NCBI GenBank assembly: GCA_017854585.1
Contig: JAFMHK010000021.1
Location: forward strand, 1 to 63,170
Length of the DNA stretch: 63,170 nt
Source of the DNA: Paracoccaceae bacterium
Lineage (GTDB): Bacteria > Pseudomonadota > Alphaproteobacteria > Rhodobacterales > Rhodobacteraceae
Direction: 5' to 3'
Shown here: positions 19,417 to 28,306 of the stretch, in pieces
Numbering within the stretch: the stretch's first letter is position 1
Layout of the letters: the number at the start of each line of letters is the position of its first letter
Position numbers and translations under genes: made by a program
Notes under the pieces: generated by a model
Database searches by the model: none
Seen by the model: only the letters and a program-made list of their open reading frames with translations
Told to the model about the DNA's origin: nothing

Positions 19417-20298
19417 TTATCTTTGGCAGGTCGGGCAATGGAAGCTGGAGCGCCCGGATTGCACGGTGCGCCGAATTACCGATCCGCAGTCGGGGGTTAG
19501 GCAGGGTTCGCCTTCGCGTCCATAGACGGCGAAATTATGTTGGAAATATCCCAGATCGCCATCCGTCTGGCGATAATCGCGCAACGACGAGCCACCCGAT
19601 TGGATGGCTTCGGTCAGCACCTCGCGGATGATGGGCACCAGCGCGTGGACGCGCGGCGTGGCAATCCGGCCTGCAAGGCGCAACGGCGAGATGCGGGCGC
19701 GGTAGAGCACCTCGCAGACATAGATATTGCCGAGGCCCGCAACGATCCGCTGGTCGAGGAGCGCGGACTTGATCGGGGTCTTGCGCCCCTTGAGGCCGGC
19801 GGCGAGGTGGGTTTCGTTGAAGGCATTGCCGAGCGGTTCTGGCCCGATATCGGCCAGCAACCAATGACGATCGAGCGCGTCGGTGGCGACCAGATCCATC
19901 GCGCCGAAGCGGCGGGCGTCGTTGAAGGTAACGCGCGCGCCGGCGTCGGTATCAAGCACCACATGGTCATGTTTCTCGGGCGCGGGGTGGGCGAGGGCGA
20001 AGCCGCCGGGCATGTCGGACACGCCCTGTGCGCCTCGTGCGCCGGGCGCGGAAATCAGCATGCGGCCCGACATGCCCAGATGAATGATCAGGGTCTCGCC
20101 GGTATCGAGATCGGCGAGGATGTATTTCGACCTGCGGCGCAGCCGATCGACCCTTGCGCCGGTCAGGCGGGCGGCCATGTTCGTGGGAAATGGCCAGCGC
20201 AGATCGGGGCGGCGCACGTCTGCTGTGACAATCCGCGCACCCTCCAACACGGGGGCAAGGCCGCGACGGACTGTCTCGACTTCTGGAAGTTCAGGCAA
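19417..20298 (-). CDS. mutM: formamidopyrimidine-DNA glycosylase, TTG start
   Basis: 293 residues. Base-excision repair enzyme that removes 8-oxoguanine. The chemistry uses the N-terminal proline exposed after Met removal, so translation must begin immediately before [12 protein letters not shown]; the codon there is TTG at 20298, with GGAAAG upstream. Longer in-frame extensions would destroy activity. The C-terminal zinc finger is complete (CLTPDC and CPTCQR), and [18 protein letters not shown] is the helix-two-turn-helix. Divergent from ubiE. Confidence 0.95.
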   Translation of the reverse strand: MPELPEVETVRRGLAPVLEGARIVTADVRRPDLRWPFPTNMAARLTGARVDRLRRRSKYILADLDTGETLIIHLGMSGRMLISAPGARGAQGVSDMPGGFALAHPAPEKHDHVVLDTDAGARVTFNDARRFGAMDLVATDALDRHWLLADIGPEPLGNAFNETHLAAGLKGRKTPIKSALLDQRIVAGLGNIYVCEVLYRARISPLRLAGRIATPRVHALVPIIREVLTEAIQSGGSSLRDYRQTDGDLGYFQHNFAVYGREGEPCLTPDCGSVIRRTVQSGRSSFHCPTCQR

Positions 20299-20385
20299 TG
20301 CGGGCTTTCCTATGCTCTGGGCGGCGTTGTCACGCCCGTTCAGAGCCCTATAAGAAGGGGCTGCACAAGCGGAGGGCAAGGCCCC

Positions 20386-21138
20386 ATGAGTGATCAAGGC
20401 GACGGCACCACGCATTTCGGGTTCCAGACGGTCGAAGAAGACGCCAAGGCCGGAATGGTTCATGGCGTGTTTACCAATGTCGCGTCGCGCTATGACGTCA
20501 TGAACGACGTCATGAGCATGGGCATCCACCGGATCTGGAAGGATGCGATGATGGATTGGCTTGCGCCACGCGACGGGCAGCACCTGCTGGACGTGGCCGG
20601 GGGCACGGGCGATGTGGCGTTCCGGTTTCTGAAACGTGCGCCGGGGGCACGGGCCACGGTGCTGGATATGACCGAAAGCATGTTGGTCGCGGGGCAGACC
20701 CGCGCCGAGGCCGCGCAGGAGGCCGACAAGCTTGAATGGGTTGTGGGCGATGCGATGGCGCTGCCGTTCAGTGACAACAGCTTTGACGTCTACACCATCA
20801 GCTTTGGCATTCGGAACGTGACGCGCATCGCCGATGCGCTGGCCGAGGCGTTCCGCGTGTTGCGCCCCGGTGGGCGGTTGATGGTGCTGGAGTTCAGCCA
20901 ACTGCCGAACGCAGCCATGCAAAGGGCATATGACCTATATTCATTCAATGTGATCCCGCGCATGGGGCAGGTCATCGCCAATGATCGGGACAGTTATCAA
21001 TACCTTGTCGAAAGCATCCGCAAGTTTCCCGAACAGGAGACGTTTGCGGAAATGATCCGCACCGCCGGGTTCGAACAGGTGAAATATCGGAATCTGAGCA
21101 TGGGGATCGCGGCCCTGCACTCTGGTTGGAAGATCTAG
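20386..21138 (+). CDS. ubiE: ubiquinone/menaquinone C-methyltransferase UbiE
   Basis: 250 residues. SAM-dependent C-methylation in ubiquinone synthesis. The family start [18 protein letters not shown], motif I ([15 protein letters not shown]) and [13 protein letters not shown] are present. The ATG at 20386 has GGAGGG upstream; a longer in-frame extension is only the reverse strand of mutM. Four bases separate it from ubiB. Confidence 0.96.
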   Translation: MSDQGDGTTHFGFQTVEEDAKAGMVHGVFTNVASRYDVMNDVMSMGIHRIWKDAMMDWLAPRDGQHLLDVAGGTGDVAFRFLKRAPGARATVLDMTESMLVAGQTRAEAAQEADKLEWVVGDAMALPFSDNSFDVYTISFGIRNVTRIADALAEAFRVLRPGGRLMVLEFSQLPNAAMQRAYDLYSFNVIPRMGQVIANDRDSYQYLVESIRKFPEQETFAEMIRTAGFEQVKYRNLSMGIAALHSGWKI

Positions 21139-21142
21139 GGCA

Positions 21143-22672
21143 ATGCGCGGACCGCACAACATCTGGCGCTTGATCCGCACGGGCGCCACGTTCGAGCGCA
21201 CGGGTGCCATGCGGCAGGTTCTGGAGGCGATGGATGCGCCGCAATCCGTGCGCGTGGCGGCGCGGTTGCTGGGCTGGCCGTTCAAATGGCTGGGGGTGCG
21301 GGGCGATCCGGCGGTGCCGCCGGTGCCGCGTGCGCTGACGGCATTGGGGCCTGCCTACATCAAATTCGGGCAGATCCTGTCGACCCGGCCGGATGTGGTG
21401 GGCGATGATCTGGCCCTGCAAATGCAGGTACTGCAGGACAAGCTGCCGCCGTTCCCACAAGAAATCGCCCGCAAGGTCGTTGCGGCGGAACTGGAAAGGT
21501 CGGTGGGCACAATGTTCACTGAGTTTTCCGAGCCGATTGCGGCGGCGTCCATTGCGCAGGTGCACCGCGCCCGGATTGCCCATACCGGGCAGGATGTGGC
21601 GGTCAAGGTGCTGCGCCCCGGGATTGAACGGGCATTTCGCAAGGACATCGATGCGTTTTACCTGATTGCTTGGGTGATCGAGACGCTGTCGCCTGCATCA
21701 CGCCGGTTGAAGCCGCGTGATGTGATCGCGCATTTCGAAGGCGTCGTGATGCGGGAACTGGACCTGCGGATCGAAGCGTCCGCAGCGGCGGAATTCGCGG
21801 CAAACACGGCCAAGGACGCGGGATTCGTCGTGCCCACGGTGGAATGGTTCCTGTCGTCGCGCCGGGTCATGACATTGGGGTGGGCAAACGGCATCACCAT
21901 GTCGGACCTGACAGCGATCGACGCGGCCGGGCATGACCGCAAGGCGCTAGCTGCGGGGGTGTTGCAGATGTTCTTGCGCCACGCGCTGCGCGACGGATTT
22001 TTCCATGCCGACATGCATCAGGGCAACCTGAAGGTTGCGCCGAACGGTGATATCGTGGCGCTGGATTTCGGGATCATGGGGCGGATCGATGAATATACCC
22101 GCCGGGTCTACGCGGAGATCTTGATCGGGTTCATCCGCAAGGATTACCGGCGCGTCGCCGAGGTGCATTTCGAAGCGGGTTACGTGCCCGCCGACCGCGA
22201 CGTCGGTGAATTTGCGCAAGCCCTGCGGTCAGTTGGCGAGCCGATATTCGGGTTGAATGCGACGCAGGTGTCGATGGCGCGGTTGTTGTCCTATCTGTTC
22301 GAGGTGACCGAGCAGTTCGGGATGGAGACACGAACCGAGCTGATCTTGCTGCAACGCACGATGGTTGTGGTGGAGGGGGTCGCGCGGTCGCTGGACCCCG
22401 AGATCAACATCTGGGATGTCGCACGCCCTGCTGTCGAAGAGTATATAGGCCGCAACGTTGGCCCCAAGGCGATTGCCACCGACCTGATCAAGACCGCGCG
22501 GGTGCTGGCACGGTTCGGCCCGCGCCTTCCGCAATTGGCGGAGGCGGCGTTGCTTGCGCAGACCAACCCTCAATCACCGGTCAAGCCCAGCCGCTGGCCG
22601 GACCGGGTGGCGTTCATGGGACTGGGCGCGGTGATTGCGGCATTGGCCGTGGTACTGGCGGGGTTGATCTAG
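21143..22672 (+). CDS. ubiB: ubiquinone biosynthesis atypical kinase UbiB
   Basis: 509 residues. ADCK/UbiB-family protein kinase-like ATPase needed for CoQ synthesis. The KxGQ motif appears as YIKFGQILSTRPD near residue 72, the Ala-rich loop as EPIAAASIAQVHRA, the catalytic HADMHQGN near residue 289 and the metal-binding DFGIMGR. One membrane helix closes the C-terminus. Its end overlaps the convergent flgD end by 4 bp. Confidence 0.95.
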   Translation: MRGPHNIWRLIRTGATFERTGAMRQVLEAMDAPQSVRVAARLLGWPFKWLGVRGDPAVPPVPRALTALGPAYIKFGQILSTRPDVVGDDLALQMQVLQDKLPPFPQEIARKVVAAELERSVGTMFTEFSEPIAAASIAQVHRARIAHTGQDVAVKVLRPGIERAFRKDIDAFYLIAWVIETLSPASRRLKPRDVIAHFEGVVMRELDLRIEASAAAEFAANTAKDAGFVVPTVEWFLSSRRVMTLGWANGITMSDLTAIDAAGHDRKALAAGVLQMFLRHALRDGFFHADMHQGNLKVAPNGDIVALDFGIMGRIDEYTRRVYAEILIGFIRKDYRRVAEVHFEAGYVPADRDVGEFAQALRSVGEPIFGLNATQVSMARLLSYLFEVTEQFGMETRTELILLQRTMVVVEGVARSLDPEINIWDVARPAVEEYIGRNVGPKAIATDLIKTARVLARFGPRLPQLAEAALLAQTNPQSPVKPSRWPDRVAFMGLGAVIAALAVVLAGLI

Positions 22673-23334
22673 CCCTGCCGCAGTCCCTGGATCTGATCAG
22701 ATTGGATCGACAGCCCGCCTTGCATGGTCAGCCAGACCTGGCCATCGACGATCTGCGCCTCTTCGATCGTGCTGAAAACCTGAGTATAGGTTTCCGCCAG
22801 CATCGTTTCGCCGGACCAGTTTTCGACGCTGAGCGCATAGATACCCTGCGGCAGGGGCGCATCGCCTGTACCGGTCGTGCCGTCCCATTCGAAAGGCGCA
22901 TCGTCCAGCGGGATCGGCATGCGCTGCACCTCTTGCCCCTGAGGGTCGCGCACGATCAATTCCAGACGGTCGGCAAGTGCATGGGGTGTTGCGGACAGGG
23001 TCACGGCCGCGCCATTGAAGGCCACGGGCATCTCGGCCCTTGCCTGCATGCCGATCCAGCCAGCCAGATCGCCCATGCCCATCTGGGTCAGGCTTGACTG
23101 AAGTTCGCGCAGCAGACCGTTGGTTTGCACCTGCTGTTCCACCCCGGAGAACGTCGCAAGTTGAGTTGCGAAGTCTGTCGAATCCATGGGGTTGAGCGGA
23201 TCCTGATTTTGCATCTGGGCGGTCAGCATCTGCAAGAACGTCTCGTAATCGGACGTGATCCCCGGTTCTGTCAGGGCCACAGGGGGTTGCGTGGCGCGGC
23301 CGCTAAGCGGTTGCGTAAAGCTGGCGATGTCCAT
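22669..23334 (-). CDS. flgD: flagellar hook capping protein FlgD
   Basis: 221 residues. Scaffold that caps the growing hook. The N-terminal block YETFLQMLTAQMQNQDPLNP and TQLATFSGVEQQVQTN are diagnostic; the C-terminal part has FLG-type beta structure ending WLTMQGGLSIQSDQIQ. Follows fliK by 12 bp on the same strand, as in most hook operons. Confidence 0.96.
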   Translation of the reverse strand: MDIASFTQPLSGRATQPPVALTEPGITSDYETFLQMLTAQMQNQDPLNPMDSTDFATQLATFSGVEQQVQTNGLLRELQSSLTQMGMGDLAGWIGMQARAEMPVAFNGAAVTLSATPHALADRLELIVRDPQGQEVQRMPIPLDDAPFEWDGTTGTGDAPLPQGIYALSVENWSGETMLAETYTQVFSTIEEAQIVDGQVWLTMQGGLSIQSDQIQGLRQG

Positions 23335-23346
23335 GGTGCATCCTTT

Positions 23347-25314
23347 CTAGAGGCGAAGATCAAGACTGCCGGCGCGACTTGCGTTGCGCGGCGGGGTTGG
23401 CGTGAGGTCAGGCGGGGTATCGGCTGCAGCGGCTTCGGGATGCGGCTGGCCACGACCCGACGTGCCGCCGCCGTTGCCGTGGGATAGGTTGACCGAGGGG
23501 CCGCCAAGACCCGCACGGGCGAATTCCTGCGACAGAAGATCAAGGTGGCGGCGCATCAGGTCCACGGTTTCCGCCCGGTCCGCAGTGATGGAGAGCGTCA
23601 TGGCCCCGTTCACTTCGGTCAGGGTCAGGCGCACGCGACCAAGTTCGGGCGGGTCAAGGGCAATTTCGATCGGGTGATCACCATGGCGGGGGCCATCCGG
23701 CGCAGCGAGGGCTGCGATGATTTGTTGGGCTGCGGCCTGCGCTTGCGCCGGGAAGGCGGCCGGCACCGACGAGGCTGTTGTCGTTGGCCCGGTTTGCGAC
23801 AGGGCGAGGCCCTGATCGTCCAGAAGGAGCGCCATCGGTTCGGCGGGCGTCGGCCTGATTGCCGGGGTTACCTTGGCCAGATCCGGCATCGGCGTCATGG
23901 CGTCGCGGCGCGTGGGCGGTGCCGCGGGTGGTGTTGCTGTGGCCACGACCGACCCGGCACCCGCCGGAAGGTCCTGCGCCAAGGGAGGGGGTGGAAGGAT
24001 CGGTAATGGGGGCTGCGCAAGCGGCGCGGTCATGGCGGCGGCCTGCGTCACGGGCGGGGCCATCTGCGGTGATGGACCCGACGGCGGGGCCGCGGCGCGC
24101 GCGGTCGGGAGTTGGAGGGGGCCTTTGGCAATCTCGGCGGACGGATGCGCGGTGACCTGCGCAAGGGATGGAGCCGCAGAGGGCGCCGTGACGGAGGGTG
24201 CCGCGACGGTGAGCAGCGGTGTTGGCATGGGCGCGACGGCCTTGGGCGCGGCTGTGGGGTCAGAGCCGGGCGGAGTTGCAGACCTGATTGGTTCTTGCAC
24301 CATCAACCGGGGCTGGCCGTGTGCGGGAGGGGCGGTTTTGGCGTGGTCGCGGGGGTGATTTTCAGCAGCTTTGGTCGCGACGCCAGATGGTGCTGTCGCC
24401 GTGCGGGGCGGGCTGTCTGCAATTCGGGCTTGCGGGGTCTGTGCCGAGGCGGACCGTCGGGGCATCGCCGTCCCGCCATCTTTGGCTGACTGTGGATGCG
24501 CTGGTTGCGTGGCGGGCGGTTGTGTGGCGGGCATGGGTGCGGATGTCGGGGGCGATGCCGCGCCGATCATCTGCGGCGCAGGCTGATCAAGCGGTGTGGG
24601 CGGCGCGATTTTGATTTCGGCTGCTTGCGGGGTCTGGGCCGGGGTGTCGGGTGCGGCGCGTGACTGCATCGCAGGGGGTTCGTGACTGGCCGCCGGCCCC
24701 GTGATCAGCGGCGGAACGGCGGGTGTGTTTCCGACCGTAGGCTGCCGGGGCGACGATGCCGGTGCTATCGCCAGAGGCACGAACACCACGCCAGATTGCG
24801 ACAACGCAGGCGGCGGTGGTGCGTCCACAGGAACGGCGAGCACAACGGTGGCGTTCGCGTCGGACGGCGCAATGTCAGTCTGGAGGGTTTCCGAATGGGG
24901 CGTGACGGGGCCTACACTGTCGGTCAGGGTTTCGGTCATGGTGTCCTGTTCCGGTGTGCCGTCAGGCACCGGCGCGATGTCCGGATCTGTCAGATCGGGC
25001 AGATGGTCGGGCAGCGCGGCAGGGATTACATCATGACCTGCATTGCCGAACTGCCAAGCCGGATCGACCGGAACAGCAAGGGTCAGCGTGGGCTGTGCGC
25101 GTTGCGGCGCGCCGAACTTGAGACCGACGAGTTGCGCCGCGTCGTCCCGCACATGGAGGCCGGGAATTGCGGTGGGCGCGGCACGGATCGCCCCGGGAGA
25201 TGGCCGCGCAAAGGCGGCGGCGAAATCACCCCCGGCCTGCGGGGCGGGCACCAGCCCCCCTGCGGGAGGCAAGGCGGAGCGCACGCCGCCGAATATCTGC
25301 AACAGGTCATCCAT
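23347..25314 (-). CDS. fliK: flagellar hook-length control protein FliK
   Basis: About 655 residues. A long Pro/Ala/Thr-rich, low-complexity N-terminal two thirds (about 100-530) acts as the flexible ruler. The C-terminal Flg_hook domain (HPIEIALDPPELGRVRLTL, then LMRRHLDLLSQEFARAGLG) switches export specificity at FlhB. The start MDDLLQIF at 25314 was chosen because upstream in-frame sequence overlaps the divergent rod-binding gene. It is longer than E. coli FliK (about 400 residues), which may mean a longer hook. Secreted by the flagellar export system. Confidence 0.88.
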   Translation of the reverse strand: MDDLLQIFGGVRSALPPAGGLVPAPQAGGDFAAAFARPSPGAIRAAPTAIPGLHVRDDAAQLVGLKFGAPQRAQPTLTLAVPVDPAWQFGNAGHDVIPAALPDHLPDLTDPDIAPVPDGTPEQDTMTETLTDSVGPVTPHSETLQTDIAPSDANATVVLAVPVDAPPPPALSQSGVVFVPLAIAPASSPRQPTVGNTPAVPPLITGPAASHEPPAMQSRAAPDTPAQTPQAAEIKIAPPTPLDQPAPQMIGAASPPTSAPMPATQPPATQPAHPQSAKDGGTAMPRRSASAQTPQARIADSPPRTATAPSGVATKAAENHPRDHAKTAPPAHGQPRLMVQEPIRSATPPGSDPTAAPKAVAPMPTPLLTVAAPSVTAPSAAPSLAQVTAHPSAEIAKGPLQLPTARAAAPPSGPSPQMAPPVTQAAAMTAPLAQPPLPILPPPPLAQDLPAGAGSVVATATPPAAPPTRRDAMTPMPDLAKVTPAIRPTPAEPMALLLDDQGLALSQTGPTTTASSVPAAFPAQAQAAAQQIIAALAAPDGPRHGDHPIEIALDPPELGRVRLTLTEVNGAMTLSITADRAETVDLMRRHLDLLSQEFARAGLGGPSVNLSHGNGGGTSGRGQPHPEAAAADTPPDLTPTPPRNASRAGSLDLRL

Positions 25315-25361
25315 TCTGGCGGCCTCGATCTGATCTATGGCCCCGTTGTTGCGCAGACCCC

Positions 25362-25376
25362 TTACCAATTCTTTAC
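25362..25376. promoter_or_regulatory. CtrA-like site between fliK and the rod-binding gene
   Basis: TTAC-N7-TTAC, two half-sites one helical turn apart, in the 111-bp divergent gap, about 50 bp from either start codon. It differs from consensus TTAA-N7-TTAA at one base per half. Confidence 0.35.
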
Positions 25377-25425
25377 GACCTCGGCGGATGCTGTGCGGGA
25401 AATCCGTAGAATGCGAGGTATCTTC

Positions 25426-25725
25426 ATGACAGACCCGATGCTGCCCATTGCGGTGCATGGTGATGCGGCGGCCCCCGCATTGTCGCAGACGCGGCTTGAT
25501 CAGATCCGGGGCGTCGCGGAGGAGCTGGAGGCGACATTTCTGGCGGAAATGTTGAAGCATGCCGGGTTCGGAGATGCTCGGGGCGCCTTTGGTGGCGGGG
25601 CGGGCGAGGAGCAGTTCGCATCGCTTCTGCGGATGGAACACGCGCAGGCCATGGCTGCGACTGGCGGGATCGGATTGGCCGAATCGCTGTTTGATGCGCT
25701 GCTGGCACGGGAGGGGGGCACATGA
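25426..25725 (+). CDS. flgJ: rod-binding protein (FlgJ N-terminal type, CheL)
   Basis: 99 residues, the scaffold half only. Block EELEATFLAEMLKHAGFG and EEQFASLLRMEHAQAMAATGG match the rod-binding domain; the muramidase half of enterobacterial FlgJ is absent and is probably supplied by the transglycosylase gene at 39.7-40.4 kb. The ATG at 25426 has GAGG at good spacing; an ATG at 25411 is less likely. Overlaps the next gene by 4 bp. Confidence 0.85.
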   Translation: MTDPMLPIAVHGDAAAPALSQTRLDQIRGVAEELEATFLAEMLKHAGFGDARGAFGGGAGEEQFASLLRMEHAQAMAATGGIGLAESLFDALLAREGGT

Positions 25726-26054
25726 TGTCCGCCGGGACGCGGCTGCTTGCCCTGATGGAAACGCAACGCGCCGTGCTGTTGTCGGGCGATGTGGCGGCAT
25801 TGCCCGACATCGCCCGTGCTATGGAACGGCTGCTTGCGGGTTTGGACCAAGCGCAGCTGTCAGAGTTGCAGATGAACCGGATTGCGTCCGAGGCAGGACG
25901 GAACGCGGCCCTGCTGATGGCGGCGCAACGCGGGGTAAGAAGCGTTCACGACAGGAAGCGCGGCGCGGAAAAGGGCCATTTCGGCAGCTACGATGCCAAG
26001 GGCCGCCGCACCTCATTCGGGACCGATGGCCAACGCTTGCAGGCCCGCAGCTGA
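25722..26054 (+). CDS. FlgN-like flagellar export chaperone (tentative)
   Basis: 110 residues, mostly helical, with the pattern ETQRAVLLSGD, an internal conserved NAALLMAAQRGVRSV stretch and a basic disordered tail. This resembles the short FlgN-type proteins found after the rod-binding gene in Rhodobacterales, which keep the hook-filament junction proteins FlgK and FlgL soluble before export. Sequence support is modest; the ATGA overlap with the rod-binding gene supports a flagellar role. Confidence 0.5.
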   Translation: MMSAGTRLLALMETQRAVLLSGDVAALPDIARAMERLLAGLDQAQLSELQMNRIASEAGRNAALLMAAQRGVRSVHDRKRGAEKGHFGSYDAKGRRTSFGTDGQRLQARS

Positions 26055-26100
26055 GATGTGTGAAAATCACTTCAAATCCAAGATATCGCCCGCTGCCGGT

Positions 26101-26115
26101 TTAGGAGCTTGTTAG
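26101..26115. promoter_or_regulatory. CtrA-like site upstream of flagellin
   Basis: TTAG-N7-TTAG, about 170 bp before the fliC ATG. Same architecture as the other sites in the flagellar cluster, with one mismatch per half. Confidence 0.3.
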
Positions 26116-26184
26116 CGGTTTTCGTTCGACTGTCCGGTCAGCACCAAACGGTGGCGTGAGCGGACCTGTCTGGATCCATCACAG

Positions 26185-26232
26185 ACGTCAGAATGACGTT
26201 CCCACGGTGACCGCACCATCGCGGTCGGTCAC
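26185..26232 (+). promoter_or_regulatory. two tandem hairpins in the flagellin leader
   Basis: ACGTCA-GAA-TGACGT (26185-26199) and GTGACCG-N12-CGGTCAC (26207-26232), both perfect in their arms, lie 50-98 bp before the fliC start and may be in the mRNA leader. FlbT binds a flagellin leader RNA in Caulobacter, and flbT is two genes downstream. Confidence 0.4.
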
Positions 26233-26282
26233 GGACGTAATCGGCGTGGAACGCACGCCCGGCTTGAAAAGGAACGGACACC

Positions 26283-27845
26283 ATGTCCAGCATTTTGACG
26301 AACAACAGCGCGATGGTCGCGTTGCAGACCCTGAAATCGGTCAACTCCAACCTGCAACAGACGCAAGCGGAAATTTCGACGGGTAAGTCGGTTTCCTCGG
26401 CCAAGGACAACTCGGCCGTCTGGGCGATTTCCAAGGTGATGGAATCCGATGTAAAGGGTTTCAAGGGCATTCAGGAAAGCCTGAGTTTGGGTGAATCAAC
26501 GGTTGCCGTCGCCCGAAACGCGGCGGAAACCGTGACCGACCTGCTGACCGATATCAAAGGCAAGATCGTTGCCGCACAGGAAAGCAACGTCGACCGCGGC
26601 AAGATTCAGGTCGATATCACCGCCCTGCGCGACCAGATCGGATCCGTCGTGAATGCGGCGCAGTTCAACGGTCTGAATTTGGTGAGCGGCACGGAAGATG
26701 TATCGATCCTGTCGTCGCTGGACCGGACCGACAACGCCAACGTTACAGCGTCAAGCATTACGGTGGCACGCAAGGATTTGACGAACGGCCCCGGAAAGAA
26801 CGGCGTCGGCACGGGCGGAACGGATCTGTCGGGTCAGATTCTGGATGCCGCCGGCGGATCGGCCTACGGAGGTGGCACCTTGTCGGCCACCGGCAATACT
26901 GCCGTGATCGAGTTTTCGGCCGGTGATTGGGATACGGGCGACGCGACATCGATCAACGTTGCCGGGCAAAACGTGTCCTTCACCGCGGGGGCCGATGACC
27001 AGACGGCGACCAACGCACGCGATGCGCTATTGTCCAGTCTTCAGGCCCTTGATCTGGAAGATGTGACATTTACCGGAACCAGCACCAATCAGATCACGGT
27101 AACCTCGTCCCGCGCATTCGAAGGGCTTGATCTTTCGGTCACCGATTCGGTGTCGGGCGGCAGCGGCAACAGCTATATCGAGTCAATCAACGGCGGGGCC
27201 ACCGGGAACACCACCACGGAGACCGGGACAGTGGACCAGCGCGCCGAGGAGGTGTTTTTCACCACGGGCGCCAGCCCTGCCGAGGGAAACAGCTATCAGG
27301 CATCGATTGGTGGGTCGGCGTATTTCTACACCGCAGGCAAGGGCGAGTCGTTTGAGGACGTCGCGCGCGGCCTGAAAGCCGCAATCGACAGTGCCGGACT
27401 TGAAGGCGTGACGACACAGGTCGCGGTCGACAGCGATACAGGGCAGGCCAGCCTGAAAATCGACAACAGCGGCGCCGACCGTAGTCTTGCCACCGCCGCC
27501 AGCGATGGAGGTGAAGCATCGGGCGGTCTGTTCGGATTGGGGGCCATCGACGTCACAACGAACGAGGGCGCGAGTTCCGCACTCGATAACATCGAAACTC
27601 TGATCCAGAACTCCATCGATGCGGCTGCAAGCTTTGGCTCCGTTCAGGGGCGGATCGAAACCCAGTCCGATTTTGTCGGGAAACTGGTCGACTCGCTCAA
27701 GTCCGGGATCGGATCACTGGTGGACGCGGATCTTGAGGAGACCTCGGCGCGGCTACAGGCCTTGCAGGTGCAGCAGCAGTTGGCGACCCAGTCGTTGTCG
27801 ATTGCGAACCAGGCGCCGCAGAACATCCTGTCGCTCTTCCGGTAA
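26283..27845 (+). CDS. fliC: flagellin
   Basis: 520 residues. Conserved D0/D1 N-terminus (SSILTNNSAMVALQTLKSVN, about 1-140) and C-terminus (RLQALQVQQQLATQSLSIAN, about 430-520) flank a Gly/Thr/Ser-rich surface domain of about 280 residues. Secreted and assembled into the filament. It is larger than the roughly 280-400-residue flagellins common in alphaproteobacteria, the extra lying in the exposed middle. AAAAGGA precedes the ATG and a strong terminator follows, so it is probably monocistronic. flaF and flbT downstream fit the alphaproteobacterial flagellin locus. Confidence 0.95.
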   Translation: MSSILTNNSAMVALQTLKSVNSNLQQTQAEISTGKSVSSAKDNSAVWAISKVMESDVKGFKGIQESLSLGESTVAVARNAAETVTDLLTDIKGKIVAAQESNVDRGKIQVDITALRDQIGSVVNAAQFNGLNLVSGTEDVSILSSLDRTDNANVTASSITVARKDLTNGPGKNGVGTGGTDLSGQILDAAGGSAYGGGTLSATGNTAVIEFSAGDWDTGDATSINVAGQNVSFTAGADDQTATNARDALLSSLQALDLEDVTFTGTSTNQITVTSSRAFEGLDLSVTDSVSGGSGNSYIESINGGATGNTTTETGTVDQRAEEVFFTTGASPAEGNSYQASIGGSAYFYTAGKGESFEDVARGLKAAIDSAGLEGVTTQVAVDSDTGQASLKIDNSGADRSLATAASDGGEASGGLFGLGAIDVTTNEGASSALDNIETLIQNSIDAAASFGSVQGRIETQSDFVGKLVDSLKSGIGSLVDADLEETSARLQALQVQQQLATQSLSIANQAPQNILSLFR

Positions 27846-27853
27846 AGGCAAGA

Positions 27854-27888
27854 ACCGCCGGGGCATAACCACGCCCCGGCGGTCTTTC
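27854..27888 (+). terminator. fliC terminator
   Basis: Perfect 11-base arms (27854-27864 and 27873-27883) with an 8-base loop begin 9 bases after the flagellin stop, followed by CTTTCC. Confidence 0.8.
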
Positions 27889-27931
27889 CGATGCCCGCCC
27901 CAGACGCTGACCCCCCGGAAGGAGTTCCGAC

Positions 27932-28306
27932 GTGACAACAACCCAGATGGCCCGCGCCGCCTATGGCGCAACCGCAGGGCCGATCCGCACGCCCCGCGGC
28001 ACCGAATATGCCGCATTCCAGAAGATCACCGCCCAACTGCAACGCGGGGAGGTGGCAGATGCACCCTTTGCCGATCGCGCCCTCGCCGTTCACGACAATC
28101 GCCAGTTGTGGACCATTCTTGCCGCCGATTTGGCCGGGGCGGATAATGCGCTGCCGCAATCGCTTCGGGCGCAACTGTTCTACCTTGCCGAATTCAGCAT
28201 CCTTCACGGTTCCAAGGTGCTGCGCGATGGTGCGTCAGTGGTGCCGCTGATCGATATAAACATGGCCGTCATGCGCGGTTTGAGTGGCGGGAGGACCGCA
28301 CCATGA
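27932..28306 (+). CDS. flaF: flagellar biosynthesis regulator FlaF
   Basis: 124 residues, helical. FlaF is needed for flagellin synthesis or secretion and acts against FlbT in alphaproteobacteria. YGATAGPIRTPRGTEYAAF near the start and DNRQLWTILAADLAG are typical. GGAAGGAG lies upstream of the start. Overlaps flbT by 4 bp. Confidence 0.92.
   Translation: MTTTQMARAAYGATAGPIRTPRGTEYAAFQKITAQLQRGEVADAPFADRALAVHDNRQLWTILAADLAGADNALPQSLRAQLFYLAEFSILHGSKVLRDGASVVPLIDINMAVMRGLSGGRTAP

Noticed and set aside
19537..20385. N-terminal extension of ubiE by about 280 residues
   Set aside because: The extension is the reverse complement of mutM; UbiE family proteins start at the ATG at 20386 with a good ribosome site.
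24682..25425. N-terminal extension of the rod-binding protein
   Set aside because: The extra sequence lies antisense to fliK and shows no rod-binding similarity; the ATG at 25426 has GAGG upstream.
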